From DATKQI01 sp035532755 (lineage in GTDB: Bacteria > Pseudomonadota > Alphaproteobacteria > Acetobacterales > Acetobacteraceae), in NCBI GenBank assembly GCA_035532755.1, contig DATKQI010000103.1, positions 1 through 45,191 on the forward strand: DNA of 45,191 nt. The letters are read 5' to 3'. Positions 17,397-28,700 of this stretch are shown here, piece after piece. Position numbers and translations under genes: made by a program. Position 1 is the first letter of the stretch; every line of letters begins with the position of its first letter. A model generated the notes under the pieces. That model saw nothing but the letters and a program-made list of their open reading frames with translations. It was not told the DNA's origin and ran no database searches.

Positions 17397-18887
17397 TCAG
17401 GCCTTCTGCGGAATGCGCGCGACCATCCGCAGGCTCGTCGTCAACTCTTCCATCTGCAGCCATGGCCGCAGATAAGCCACCGCGTTGTAGGAGCCGGGCT
17501 TGCCCGGGATTTCCTTCACCTCGATCCGCGCCTCGCGCAGCGGGAAGCGCGCCTTCGACTCCTGCCCCGCCTTGTCATTGGTGTTGACGTAGTTCGCGAT
17601 CCAGCGGTTCAGCCAGCTTTCGCAATCGGTCGCCTCCATGAAGCTGCCGATCTTGTCGCGGGCCATCACCTTCAGGTAGTGGGCGAACCGGCTGCTCGCC
17701 ATGATGTAGGGCAGCCGGGCGGAGATCGCCGCATTCGCGGTGGCTTCCGGCCGATCGTACTTCTTCGGCTTCTGCACCGTCTGCGCGCCGAAGAACACCG
17801 CATAGTCGGTGTTCTTATAATGGCATAGCGGCAGGAAGCCCTGGTTGGACAGCTCGAACTCGCGCCGGTCGGTGATGCCGATCTCGGTCGGGCATTTCGC
17901 GTCCAGATCACCATCGTCGGAGGTGAAGACATGCTGCGGCAGGTTCTCCACCTTGCCGCCCCCTTCGGCACCGCGGATGGCCGTGCAGAAACCGTACTTC
18001 GCGAAAGCGTCGGTCATGCGCGTGCCCATCACGTAGGCCGCGTTCATCCAGCAATACTCGCCATGGCCCATCGACTGTGCCGCACCGGCGTCGCTATACG
18101 GCGCTTCCTCATAATTGAACTCGTCGATCGGCTTCGTGGCCGCGCCATAGGGCACGCGCGCGATCACCCGCGGCAGCACCAGGCTGACGAAGCGGGCATC
18201 CTCGCTATCGCGGAAGCTGCGCCATTTCGTGTATTCCGCGGTCTCGAAGATCTTGGCCAGATCGCGCGGCTTGGACAGCTCGGGCCAGTCCTGGAAGCCG
18301 AACATGCCCGCTCCGGCGGCCGAGATGAACGGGGCGAAGGCGGCTGCGGAAACGTTCGAGACCAGCCGCAACGTGTCGATATCATCCGGATGGTTCGTCC
18401 ATTCGTAATCGCCGATCAGCGCGCCATAGGGCTCACCACCCGGGGTGCCGAACTCGTTCTCGTAGATTTTCTTGAACAGCTGGCTTTGGTCGAACTCGAC
18501 CGCTTTCGACAGATCGCGCGACAGCTCCCGCTTGGTCGCGTTCATCACCCGTATCTTGAGGCTGGTGCCGGTCTCCGAGTTCATCACCAGATGGTTCAGC
18601 CCGCGCCAGCTGCCTTCAAGCTGCAGGAAGCGCGGATGATGGATCACCTCGTTCAACTGCTTGGAGAGCTGCCGGTCGATCGCGGCGATCGCGCGATCGA
18701 AGGTGCGGGTGAGATTCTTGTCGAACGTGACGGTGCCGGCGAGCGCCTGCTCGATCAGCGTTTTCACCAGCTCCTGCGCGCGATCCGGCTCGGTCTGCTT
18801 GGTGGCGGCGATGATCTGGTCGAGCTGGCTGACGCCCTCGGTCGTTGTTGCCGCGGCGGAGGCTGCGGCCGATTGTGTCTCGGACAT
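17397..18887 (-). CDS. tssC: T6SS contractile sheath large subunit TssC (VipB/ImpC)
   Basis: The 496-residue protein is a canonical TssC. Visible are FDRAIAAIDRQLSKQLNEVIHHPRFLQLEGSWRGL, EFDQSQLFKKIYENEFGTPGGEPYGALIGDYEW, the WMNAAYVMGTRMTDAFAKYG region and SRFAHYLKVMARDKIGSF. The conserved C-terminal sheath handshake strand region (RFPLREARIEVKEIPGKPGSYNAVAYLRPW) is also present. With TssB it builds the sheath whose contraction drives the Hcp tube. It starts 3 nt after tssB and is followed after 47 nt by the TssC paralog. Confidence 0.95.
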   Translation of the reverse strand: MSETQSAAASAAATTTEGVSQLDQIIAATKQTEPDRAQELVKTLIEQALAGTVTFDKNLTRTFDRAIAAIDRQLSKQLNEVIHHPRFLQLEGSWRGLNHLVMNSETGTSLKIRVMNATKRELSRDLSKAVEFDQSQLFKKIYENEFGTPGGEPYGALIGDYEWTNHPDDIDTLRLVSNVSAAAFAPFISAAGAGMFGFQDWPELSKPRDLAKIFETAEYTKWRSFRDSEDARFVSLVLPRVIARVPYGAATKPIDEFNYEEAPYSDAGAAQSMGHGEYCWMNAAYVMGTRMTDAFAKYGFCTAIRGAEGGGKVENLPQHVFTSDDGDLDAKCPTEIGITDRREFELSNQGFLPLCHYKNTDYAVFFGAQTVQKPKKYDRPEATANAAISARLPYIMASSRFAHYLKVMARDKIGSFMEATDCESWLNRWIANYVNTNDKAGQESKARFPLREARIEVKEIPGKPGSYNAVAYLRPWLQMEELTTSLRMVARIPQKA

Positions 18888-18890
18888 CGA

Positions 18891-19400
18891 TCAGCCCTCC
18901 TTCTTGTCGAGGCCGAGCTGGCCCGACAGCGTCTTCAGCTCGCTTTCGTTCTTCAGGACCTGTTCCAGCAGGTTCTCAAGCTCGTCCGAGCGATCGACCT
19001 TGCTCATCAGATCGCGCAGTTTGTTGCGGGTCTCCATCAGCGCCTTCAGTGCCGGCACCTGCTCGGCCACGCGCGCCGGCTCGAAATCGTCCATCGAGTT
19101 GAACTTCAGGTTGACCGCCATCTGGCTGCCGTCGTCCGCCAGCTTGTTGTCCACCTTGAGGTTCAGCCCCGGCGCCATTCGCGCCATCACGTCGTTGAAA
19201 TTATCCCGGTCGATCTGGATGAACTTCCGATCTGTCATCGGGCGCAACTGCTGCGTGGGATCACCCGAGAAATCGCCGAGCACGCCGACCACGAAGGGCA
19301 GCTCGCGCACGATCTCCGCCCCCTCGGTCTCGACTTCGTAGGTGATGTGCACACGCGGCTTGCGCACGCGATTGAGCTTGTCGTGAACGCTGCCACTCAT
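18891..19400 (-). CDS. tssB: T6SS contractile sheath small subunit TssB (VipA/ImpB)
   Basis: Start at ATG 19400 gives the usual TssB N-terminus (MSGSVHDKLNRVRKPRVHITYEV); the 34 extra upstream codons lie in the leader. The 169-residue protein shows LPFVVGVLGDFSG, RKFIQIDRDNFNDVMARMAPGL, FNSMDDFEPARVAEQVPAL and a coiled-coil-prone C-terminus (ELENLLEQVLKNESELKTL). The C-terminal helix of TssB is normally the ClpV-binding element region in the assembled sheath. It is preceded by a 234-bp gap that contains a good promoter, so the sheath genes can be transcribed independently of tssA. Confidence 0.95.
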   Translation of the reverse strand: MSGSVHDKLNRVRKPRVHITYEVETEGAEIVRELPFVVGVLGDFSGDPTQQLRPMTDRKFIQIDRDNFNDVMARMAPGLNLKVDNKLADDGSQMAVNLKFNSMDDFEPARVAEQVPALKALMETRNKLRDLMSKVDRSDELENLLEQVLKNESELKTLSGQLGLDKKEG

Positions 19401-19484
19401 GGAACGATATCCCCGTTTCTGTTGTCCGGTATCGGGTGTGGTGGTTGCAGGGAATGCCCCAGCCCACCACCGCGGTTGCAGCAA

Positions 19485-19512
19485 ATTATCCTTTCGCCGC
19501 ACATATGGTCAA
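19485..19512 (-). promoter_or_regulatory. Probable sigma70 promoter for tssB and the following imp genes
   Basis: On the minus strand TTGACC (19512-19507) and GATAAT (19490-19485) are separated by 16 bp, each 5/6 to consensus, in a locally AT-rich patch. The leader to ATG 19400 would be about 80 nt and contains complementary GTGGTGG and CCACCAC stretches (around 19470 and 19440) able to form a hairpin. This is the best promoter match in the window. The rest of the tssA-tssB gap holds no gene. Confidence 0.55.
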
Positions 19513-19634
19513 TGCGGCGTATTGGAAAGTTCGCGTGCGGCGCCATCAGAAGGCGGCAGGCAGCGCGTCTTTCGTCGCCAGCCGTGTGCCGGGCGCCAGC
19601 GCGTCCAGCCAGGAAACCTACGGTAGCATGCGGC

Positions 19635-20753
19635 TCACTCCTCCGCCACTGTCGGGGGACGAATGCCCAGCCGCATCAGGATTGTGGTTCTGGCTTCGAA
19701 GTCCGGCACGACTTCCTCCAGCAATTCCGCGTAGCTCAGCCGGCCGCGTCGCACCGCTTCGTCCAGCGTCGCCGAAAGGGGGGAATGCGGCTCGGTCCGC
19801 CGGAAAAAGGCTGCAATTTCGCTCAGCGAACGAAGCATGTCATCCCGGCTTGCACCGCGCGCCGGCCCCACGCCGATCGTGCCTGCCGTGCCCGTGGCCG
19901 CCCCGTCGGCGGTGCCCTCCGCTTCGGCCTGAAGGTCTGCCTCGGTTTCCTCGGCCGGGGCATACTTGGCCACGGCTGCCCGGATCTGCTGAAGCAGATC
20001 CCGCACCCGGCTGGTCGGCGGGCCGTCGGCGCCCGCTCTCTCATCCAGCAGCGTGCCCATTGCCGTCCACGCATCCTCGGCCGCAACAAGGCCGCGCTGC
20101 AATGCAGCAAAATGTGCCGGCCTGGTGGCGCGGGCTTCCTTCTCGACATCATCGAACGGCAGCACACCCGCCGCCAGCCGCTGTTCCCGTCGTGTCGCAT
20201 CCCCGACAGCCGACAGTTCCGCCGATTGTTCATATTGCCAGTATTGCAGCATCGAACCGTCCGGGCGAAGGAACAGCGGCAGCTTGCGCAGCGGCTGGAT
20301 CAGCGTGCCGTCTCCGCCTTCCCCGTTCAGCCCGGTGACCGGGGCGACGCGGGTGGCGATGCCGTCCTCGTCGGGCATGGGCAGCACGTCGTCCCAGAAC
20401 GCCTCGGCCAGCCCGGCGATCAATTGCGCGCCCGCGGTGAGCCCGGCCAGCCCGTCGCTGCGGACCAGGGCTTCGGTGTACCAGGCGGCGATTTCCAGGT
20501 CTTTGGTCTGCTCGCCCAGGGCCTTCACTGCCAGATCGCGTACGATCCGCCATTGCGGCGGCGGCGCGGAATCGCTCTCAGGCATGGCGTCAGCCGCACG
20601 TTCGGCGGCACGCGCCTCCGCCCGCGCGTCACGCAGCCGGTAATAGGCCGATTGGGGCGAGAAATCCTCACGCAGATCCACGCCGACCGCCCGCTCACCT
20701 GCGATCGGCGCGAGCAGCAGCGCTAGGTCGAAACCCTCCGGCACGTCGCTCAT
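19635..20753 (-). CDS. tssA: T6SS cap/baseplate-priming protein TssA (ImpA)
   Basis: The 372-residue protein has the ImpA_N domain at its N-terminus: LLLAPIAGERAVGVDLREDFSPQSAYYRLRDARAEAR, then WRIVRDLAVKALGEQTKDLEIAAWYTEALVRSDGLAGLTAGAQLIAGLAEAFWDDVLP. An acidic Ala/Gly-rich linker precedes a short C-terminal helix bundle (SRDDMLRSLSEIAAFFRRTEPHSPLS, YAELLEEVVPD). TssA primes tube/sheath polymerisation. GGAGGG lies 6 nt before the ATG. It is the first gene of block 1 and diverges from clpV across a 262-bp region. It is separated from tssB by 234 bp, unlike the otherwise tight operon. Confidence 0.9.
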   Translation of the reverse strand: MSDVPEGFDLALLLAPIAGERAVGVDLREDFSPQSAYYRLRDARAEARAAERAADAMPESDSAPPPQWRIVRDLAVKALGEQTKDLEIAAWYTEALVRSDGLAGLTAGAQLIAGLAEAFWDDVLPMPDEDGIATRVAPVTGLNGEGGDGTLIQPLRKLPLFLRPDGSMLQYWQYEQSAELSAVGDATRREQRLAAGVLPFDDVEKEARATRPAHFAALQRGLVAAEDAWTAMGTLLDERAGADGPPTSRVRDLLQQIRAAVAKYAPAEETEADLQAEAEGTADGAATGTAGTIGVGPARGASRDDMLRSLSEIAAFFRRTEPHSPLSATLDEAVRRGRLSYAELLEEVVPDFEARTTILMRLGIRPPTVAEE

Positions 20754-21015
20754 CCCGGTCCCTCCATGGCCGGCATATCATGCCGCACAATTGCCGCCCT
20801 GCCCATCGCCGGCACGCAGTTTACAAGGTGGCTCGCCGGAATTGCGCACAGTGAACAACCGCAGGCACCAATCGTGCACCGGGCACCCGTATCGCGCTAG
20901 ACATCGTGCCGGCACTGCACCTAGGCTGCGCGCACTGTCTGAGGCGGCTTTTGCGTCATGCCGCCCGACACCTTCCGGGGCCGGCCCGGTTGTTCATCGA
21001 TGTTCAGGGGGAATG
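20754..21015. promoter_or_regulatory. Divergent tssA/clpV intergenic region with paired palindromic motifs
   Basis: This gap separates tssA (minus) from clpV (plus) and must hold both control regions. Visible elements are an inverted repeat CGGCAT-ATC-ATGCCG at 20771-20785 beside the tssA ribosome site, and two related dyads. The dyads begin ATCGTGC at 20871 (TGCACCGGGCA) and ATCGTGC at 20903 (GTGCCGGCAC), 32 bp apart, about three helical turns. No convincing sigma70 pair was found for clpV. GGCACCCGTATCGC at 20882-20895 has the GG-N10-GC spacing of a sigma54 site but a poor -12 box. Confidence 0.4.
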
Positions 21016-23655
<2,640 letters not shown>

Positions 23656-23697
23656 CCCAGCGTCAACGACCACCCGCCAGGCAGAAGGAGAGCAGCG

Positions 23698-24174
23698 ATG
23701 GCGATCTACATGGAATATGGAAGTATCAAGGGAAACGTTACCGCTACAGGATTCAAGGACAAGATCGAGCTGAACAGCTTCCAGTTCGGTGTCGGCCGTG
23801 GCGTGTCGGCTCCTCGCGGCAGCGTGGACAACCGCGAAGCCTCCGCGCCGAGCATCAGCGAGATCGTTGTCACCAAGATGATGGACTCGTCGTCGATCGG
23901 CCTGTTCCAGGACGCGGTGGCAGGCGTGTTCAATACCAAGGTCACGCTGTATTTCACCACCACCACCGACAAGAAGACCGAGACGTACCTGCAGTACGAA
24001 CTCGAGAAGTGCGGCCTCTCCGGCTACTCGCTCAGCAGTGGCGGCGACAAGCCGAGCGAATCGCTGAGTCTTAACTTCGCCAAGATCACCTACAAATGGG
24101 CTACCATCGGTTCGGACGGAAAGCCGAGCTGGGCGACAGTGATCTACGACCTTGGACAGCTGGAAACCGGCTGA
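23698..24174 (+). CDS. hcp: T6SS tube protein Hcp (TssD)
   Basis: The 158-residue protein is a canonical Hcp. The N-terminus is MAIYMEYGSIKGNVTATGFKDKIELNSFQFGVGRG, followed by the ISEIVVTKMMDSSSIGLFQDAV segment, VTLYFTTT and the C-terminal LSLNFAKITYKW. It forms hexameric rings that stack into the expelled tube and can chaperone small effectors. AAGGAG seven nt before the ATG is the strongest ribosome site in the cluster, matching the high stoichiometry needed. No C-terminal toxin extension is present. A strong hairpin follows the gene. Confidence 0.96.
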   Translation: MAIYMEYGSIKGNVTATGFKDKIELNSFQFGVGRGVSAPRGSVDNREASAPSISEIVVTKMMDSSSIGLFQDAVAGVFNTKVTLYFTTTTDKKTETYLQYELEKCGLSGYSLSSGGDKPSESLSLNFAKITYKWATIGSDGKPSWATVIYDLGQLETG

Positions 24175-24222
24175 TCCGGCGCGCCGGCGCAACTCTGCCT
24201 GGCGACGATGCGAATCGGCAGC

Positions 24223-24249
24223 AAGGCCCGGCCAACTTGGCCGGGCCTT
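24223..24249. terminator. Bidirectional hairpin terminator between hcp and the PP2C gene
   Basis: AAGGCCCGGCCAA and TTGGCCGGGCCTT form a perfect inverted repeat around a single C, giving at least a 9-bp G/C stem with a short loop. It lies 49 nt after the hcp stop and 52 nt beyond the stop of the convergent phosphatase gene, so it can end both transcripts. The following T run is short (TTGTTCGTT), so efficiency is uncertain. Confidence 0.7.
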
Positions 24250-24300
24250 GTTCGTTGTGCGTATCACCGCATGGTGACCCCGGCGGCCGCCCCGTCGATA

Positions 24301-25029
24301 TCAGGTGCTCAGGGTCTCCACGGCCACGGCGGTCACGTTGTCGTTCACTCCTCTGGCCAGCGCGGCCGCGATCAGCAACTCCGGCGGCGGCACGCCATCG
24401 GGCATGCCGAGCAAGGTGCGCAGTTCCCCGGCCGGCAGGGTTTTGGACAACCCGTCGCTGCACAGCAGGAAGCGATCGCCGGGAAGCACCCGGTCCATCA
24501 CCTTGTCCAGATCGATCGTTTCATCATCGGTTCCAACCGCGCGGGTGATCACGTTGGCGCGCGGATGCCCCTCTGCCTCCTCGGCGGTGATCGCACCGGA
24601 GTCCACCAGTTCCTGCACCAAAGAATGGTCCCGTGTGATCTGCGTCAGTTCTCCGCCCCGCAAGCGATAGGCACGAGAATCGCCGGCCCAAAGGCATGCG
24701 AAATGCCCGTCTCGCAGGATCAGCACGACGATGGTGGAAGCGATCATCGCCCGCGGCCCGCGTTCGGCTGCGGCAACACGAAGCGAGGCATGGGTATCGG
24801 CGATGCGCAGCCGCACCTGCGCCAACATTTCCGAAGCCGACAGTCCGGATGGAACCGAATCGAGCACGGCGGCGATCTGTCCCGATGCCACCTCCCCCGC
24901 CTCGTGCCCGCCGGCGCCGTCAGCCACCGCCCAAAGACCGATATCTGGGCGATTCACGAAGCTGTCCTCATTATGGGTGCGTACCGCGCCCGCATGCGTG
25001 GCTGCCCAGGAGCGGAATCTCGCGGTCAT
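24301..25029 (-). CDS. pppA: PP2C-family Ser/Thr phosphatase, PppA-like
   Basis: Start at ATG 25029 is chosen because the homologous part begins there (MTARFRSWAATHAGAVRTHNEDSF). The 242-residue protein has the PP2C metal-binding motifs RTHNED (17-22), ADGAGGHEAGEVAS, WAGDSRAYRL, DHSLVQELVDSG, LLCSDGLSK and the final NDNVTAV. It would reverse phosphorylation by the PpkA-like kinase, switching T6SS assembly off. It is the last gene of block 3, 10 nt after tagF. In Agrobacterium, TagF and PppA are, as I recall, one fused protein; here they are separate. Confidence 0.92.
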   Translation of the reverse strand: MTARFRSWAATHAGAVRTHNEDSFVNRPDIGLWAVADGAGGHEAGEVASGQIAAVLDSVPSGLSASEMLAQVRLRIADTHASLRVAAAERGPRAMIASTIVVLILRDGHFACLWAGDSRAYRLRGGELTQITRDHSLVQELVDSGAITAEEAEGHPRANVITRAVGTDDETIDLDKVMDRVLPGDRFLLCSDGLSKTLPAGELRTLLGMPDGVPPPELLIAAALARGVNDNVTAVAVETLST

Positions 25030-25039
25030 CTCCCGTCTC

Positions 25040-25702
25040 TCATGGCGACTCTCCAGGGCAGCCTGGGTTCCCGGCTTGCAGCATGGCGATGAATGCAGGC
25101 CCGTTTGGCAGGCCATGCCGCAAGATGGTGGCGGCGGGCACACGCGGTGCGCCCTGGGTCCACCACAACGATGCATCGGGGTCGGTGGCGAGGGCGTGAA
25201 GGCTCACCGCATCCGGCAACGGCACCGCCCCAGGCTCGGCGCTGGTCTGCAATTGCAGCGCCAGCGCATCGGGTGGAGTGTCGTATTCCAGCGCATCCAG
25301 CCCGGCACGCTCGGCCCGGCCCAGCCACCCGCCGCTGTCGCGCAGCACCAGGGTCGCGGCGCTGGCTCCGGCCGCGACCGCCGCCAAGGTGAGCGGAAAA
25401 TGCCGGCCGGCTCGATCCACGCTTGGCATCCACACACCCAGCACAGCATCCGGTCCACATAGGCCGGGGGGCAGCGCGAAATACCAGATCGGCGCCTCCA
25501 GCCACGCCGGCAGCCAGGAATCACCCAGTTCCACGCGGCTGAACGGCAGCACCTCCTGTAGCCACCCATCCCACGCAGCGACAAAACTGCCGGGCAGGCC
25601 CGCGCGGACGAAATCCCCCCGCGCTGGGATCTTGCCATGGAATCCCCGCAGGCTGCCCGCCAGCAGCTCGCCGGCATCCCCGCCTATGGCATGCCCGGAC
25701 AC
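25040..25702 (-). CDS. tagF: T6SS regulator TagF (ImpM)
   Basis: GTG 25702 is the likely start, because AGGAG lies 6 nt upstream and the frame further upstream lies inside tssM. This gives 220 residues and a 19-nt overlap with the tssM end. The family signature GFHGKIPARGDFVRAGLPGSFVAAWDGWLQE is near the N-terminus, followed by APIWYFALPPGLCGPDAVLGVWMPSVDRAGRHFPLT. TagF acts as a post-translational brake on T6SS; in studied cases it binds Fha/TagH. It lies between tssM and the phosphatase, consistent with a shared control role. Confidence 0.9.
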   Translation of the reverse strand: MSGHAIGGDAGELLAGSLRGFHGKIPARGDFVRAGLPGSFVAAWDGWLQEVLPFSRVELGDSWLPAWLEAPIWYFALPPGLCGPDAVLGVWMPSVDRAGRHFPLTLAAVAAGASAATLVLRDSGGWLGRAERAGLDALEYDTPPDALALQLQTSAEPGAVPLPDAVSLHALATDPDASLWWTQGAPRVPAATILRHGLPNGPAFIAMLQAGNPGCPGESP

Positions 25703-28700
25703 CGGAACTCCTGCAGCATGCCCGGTGAAAACGGGTTGAGCACCGATCCGGCGCGGATCTCGAACGACGCCTGATGTCCCCCCACCTGAAAGCTCAGCAT
25801 GTAGCGTTCCGCCGCCCCGCCCCGCGTCAACTGCCCTTGCTGGAACAGCCGGAACAACGCCCACGGACCGGATGCCTGCAACACACCGGTCCCGCCTGGC
25901 GGCGGCGGGCTGAATACCAGCCTCGCATGGTCCATCCCTGTGGGGCCCGGCCAGGTGATCTGGGTCGCGCGTGGCGGCCCATGAGCATACGTCATCGTCA
26001 CGCCGCCCAATTCCAGCGTGACCTGCTGCGCCGCAGCATCGAGGGAAACAGGCGTGATGGTGAATTGCACGGAGGGCACGGTGCCGCCACCGGCGAAGAA
26101 TAGATCCCGGATCGTGCTCGCCCGCTGGAACTGTGCGAGCGCACCCTGCGAGATCGGCGGCTGCACGCCATTCACTGCCTGCACCTGCCAGTTCGGCCCG
26201 GACATGTTCACATACGGGCGAAGCTGTGTGTTGAAGAACCCGTCGAGCAGCCCACCCGGCGCGAACAGCCGCGCGAAATCGCCGATCGGGATTTCATTTG
26301 TCGCATCAGCGAAGAACGGATAGCGCCCATTCACCGCTGCCTGGCACAGAAGAGCCGGGCCGCCGGCACCATTGAAGGCGGCAGCCACCTGTTGCTTCGC
26401 CCCGCCGCCCCGCAGCGCGTCGCCGGCAACCGCAATGCCGGACAGCCAGCGTGCGACAGGCTGCGGGTCGCGTGAAGCCTCGGCCTGCAGCATCTGCGCC
26501 GGGTCGGTACCGGCCGCCACCGCCGGCGCGGATGTGCCGCCCGGTGGGGCGGCCGCCAGCGCGGCGATCTGCTGTTGCAGGCTGTTCATCAGGGTCAGCA
26601 CCAGGTCGATCGGTGCTCCCGGCCCGCTGCCTACGAAGTCGATCAGCGGCTTGTAGGTTGCATCCACCTCCTGCCCCGGCGGCCCGGCCTGCACCGCCGC
26701 CGCGGCCGTCCGCTGCGCACCGAGGAGATTCTTCAATCGCGCCGCCGTTCCGCCCCCCAGCTTCCGGGTGGCAGCCGCCGCGCCGCCTTTTGCCGCCACT
26801 GTTCCGGGCGGCGGCGGCGGTGGCACGGACAGGCGCAGCTGGGTTGTCACCGATTGCAGCAGTATCTTCATCGGCGATTGCGGCGAGGACAGGATGTAGA
26901 GCTGCTGCGAGGCCAATCCCAGAGAGGTCAGCGGCCGCAGATCGATATCCGCGAGCATCGCATTCCACTGCTTCTGGTAGTCCTGCTCGTAGCGCGCGAT
27001 CACGTCATGTTCGAGCGTCTGCATCTGCGGACTTGCCGGATTGATCTCCTCCTGCTTGCCCAGCACCCAGCTTTCCGATGCCACTTCCTTCGAAACGTTG
27101 CCGAGCGCGGGCAGCAGCACGCCGTAGAAGCCCTTCTTCGTATAGAAGCCCGGAATACCGTCTGTGAGCGGCTTGCCCGATGCACGCACGAACAGCGTTC
27201 CACCGGCCGCGCCCAGCGCGTCTGACGGCCGCCAGGGCGGCACGCTCTGCGCGGCGGCGGAGCCACGGATGCGCGAATACACGCGTTCGGACAACGGCAC
27301 CCGGCTGAAGGTCTGCCGGGCCGTCTGCACCAGAGCGCCATCGAGCGGTATGGGCGGCAGCGGATTGGCCAGCAGAACCGCAAGATGCCGCATCAGATCA
27401 GCCCGGAATGGTGCGAGCGACGGGCCTGGATAGGCGGCCTGCCAATCGAAACGCATCCATTCCTCGACAAGGCTCGGATCGAGCGGCCCCTGGCTGCCGA
27501 GCATCAGATAAACGCGTGTCGCTTCGTACAGGAAGTCCGGCCGGTCGATCGCGCCGCGCATCTGCGCTTCCAGCCGCCAGATCAGCCGCGGCAGCAGCAC
27601 CCGCTCCAGGGCATGGCGATAGACCAGCATCGAGGCCGCATGCAGCTTGCCGCGCTGCGACAGGCCGAACCCGCCGTGTGCCGTGTGATCGTCATAGCCA
27701 TAGGGCAGCGCGCGGGCCTGATCGAGCAACGGCACGACATGCGGCAGATCCGAATCGTTCACCGGATCGAGCGGCAGCCCCTTCGCCGTTTTGTCATAGG
27801 CCGCAAGGGCGGCGGAGGTCCGCGCAATCTCGGCCTCGTTCGCGCGACGGCTGGCCACCAGCGCGCCGGCCCCGCCCAGCAGGATCAGCGCGGCCAATGC
27901 GAAGCCCACGCCGCGCAGCACCAGCCGCCGCCGGTTCGCCGCCGGCTTGAGCGCCCCCAGCATCGCTTCGCCGAAGATCACATCCTTCAGCAGCCGGCCG
28001 AGAAAATAGCTGCGCCCCTGTTCGGGCCGAAGGCTGGGCGCGCGCCGCTGATCGACGCCGAATGCGCGCGCCATGGCCCCGGTCAGCCGGTCGATCGGCG
28101 TGCCCTCCTGCGTGCCGGAGGTCATGTACACGCCGCGGAGAAATGGGGCGGGATCGAGCCGGGAGCCACCAAAGGCCTCGGCCAGAAACTCGGCAACCGG
28201 CTGCTCCAGGCTGGCCACCTGTGCCGGAAAGCCGGCGATCAGGCCGCGCCGGTCCGGGCTGCGCTCGGCTTGCAACCGGTCCAGCACCCGCAGGTTCAGC
28301 CGTTCCACCAGGGCGCGGAACTCCTGCGCGAAGGCTGCAACCGGCCCGGTTTCGGCCTTCGCCACCGGGAAGGTCGTGCCCCAGACCTGGGCACGCTTCT
28401 CCCGGTCCAGGTCGTCGAAGAATTCCGTGAATCCGGCGATCAGGTCGGCCTTCGTCAGCAGCGCATACACCGGAATTCGCGTCGCCAGCCGCTCGGTCAG
28501 CTCCTTCACCCGCCGGCGGATCGCCCGTGCGTGCGCGAGCCGTTCCTCGCGGCTTTCGGTGGCGATGTCCGACAGTGCGATCGCCACGATCACCCCATTC
28601 AGCGGCTGGCGGGCGCGGGTGCGCTTCAGCAGGTCGAGAAAGCCTTCCCAACCGGCCTTGTCCACCGCGGCATCGGAATCCTGGGTGGTGTAGCGCCCGG

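Noticed and set aside
20882..20895. Possible sigma54 promoter before clpV
   Set aside because: It has GG-N10-GC spacing, but the -12 box reads TCGC and no sigma54 activator gene is in the window; kept only as a remark.
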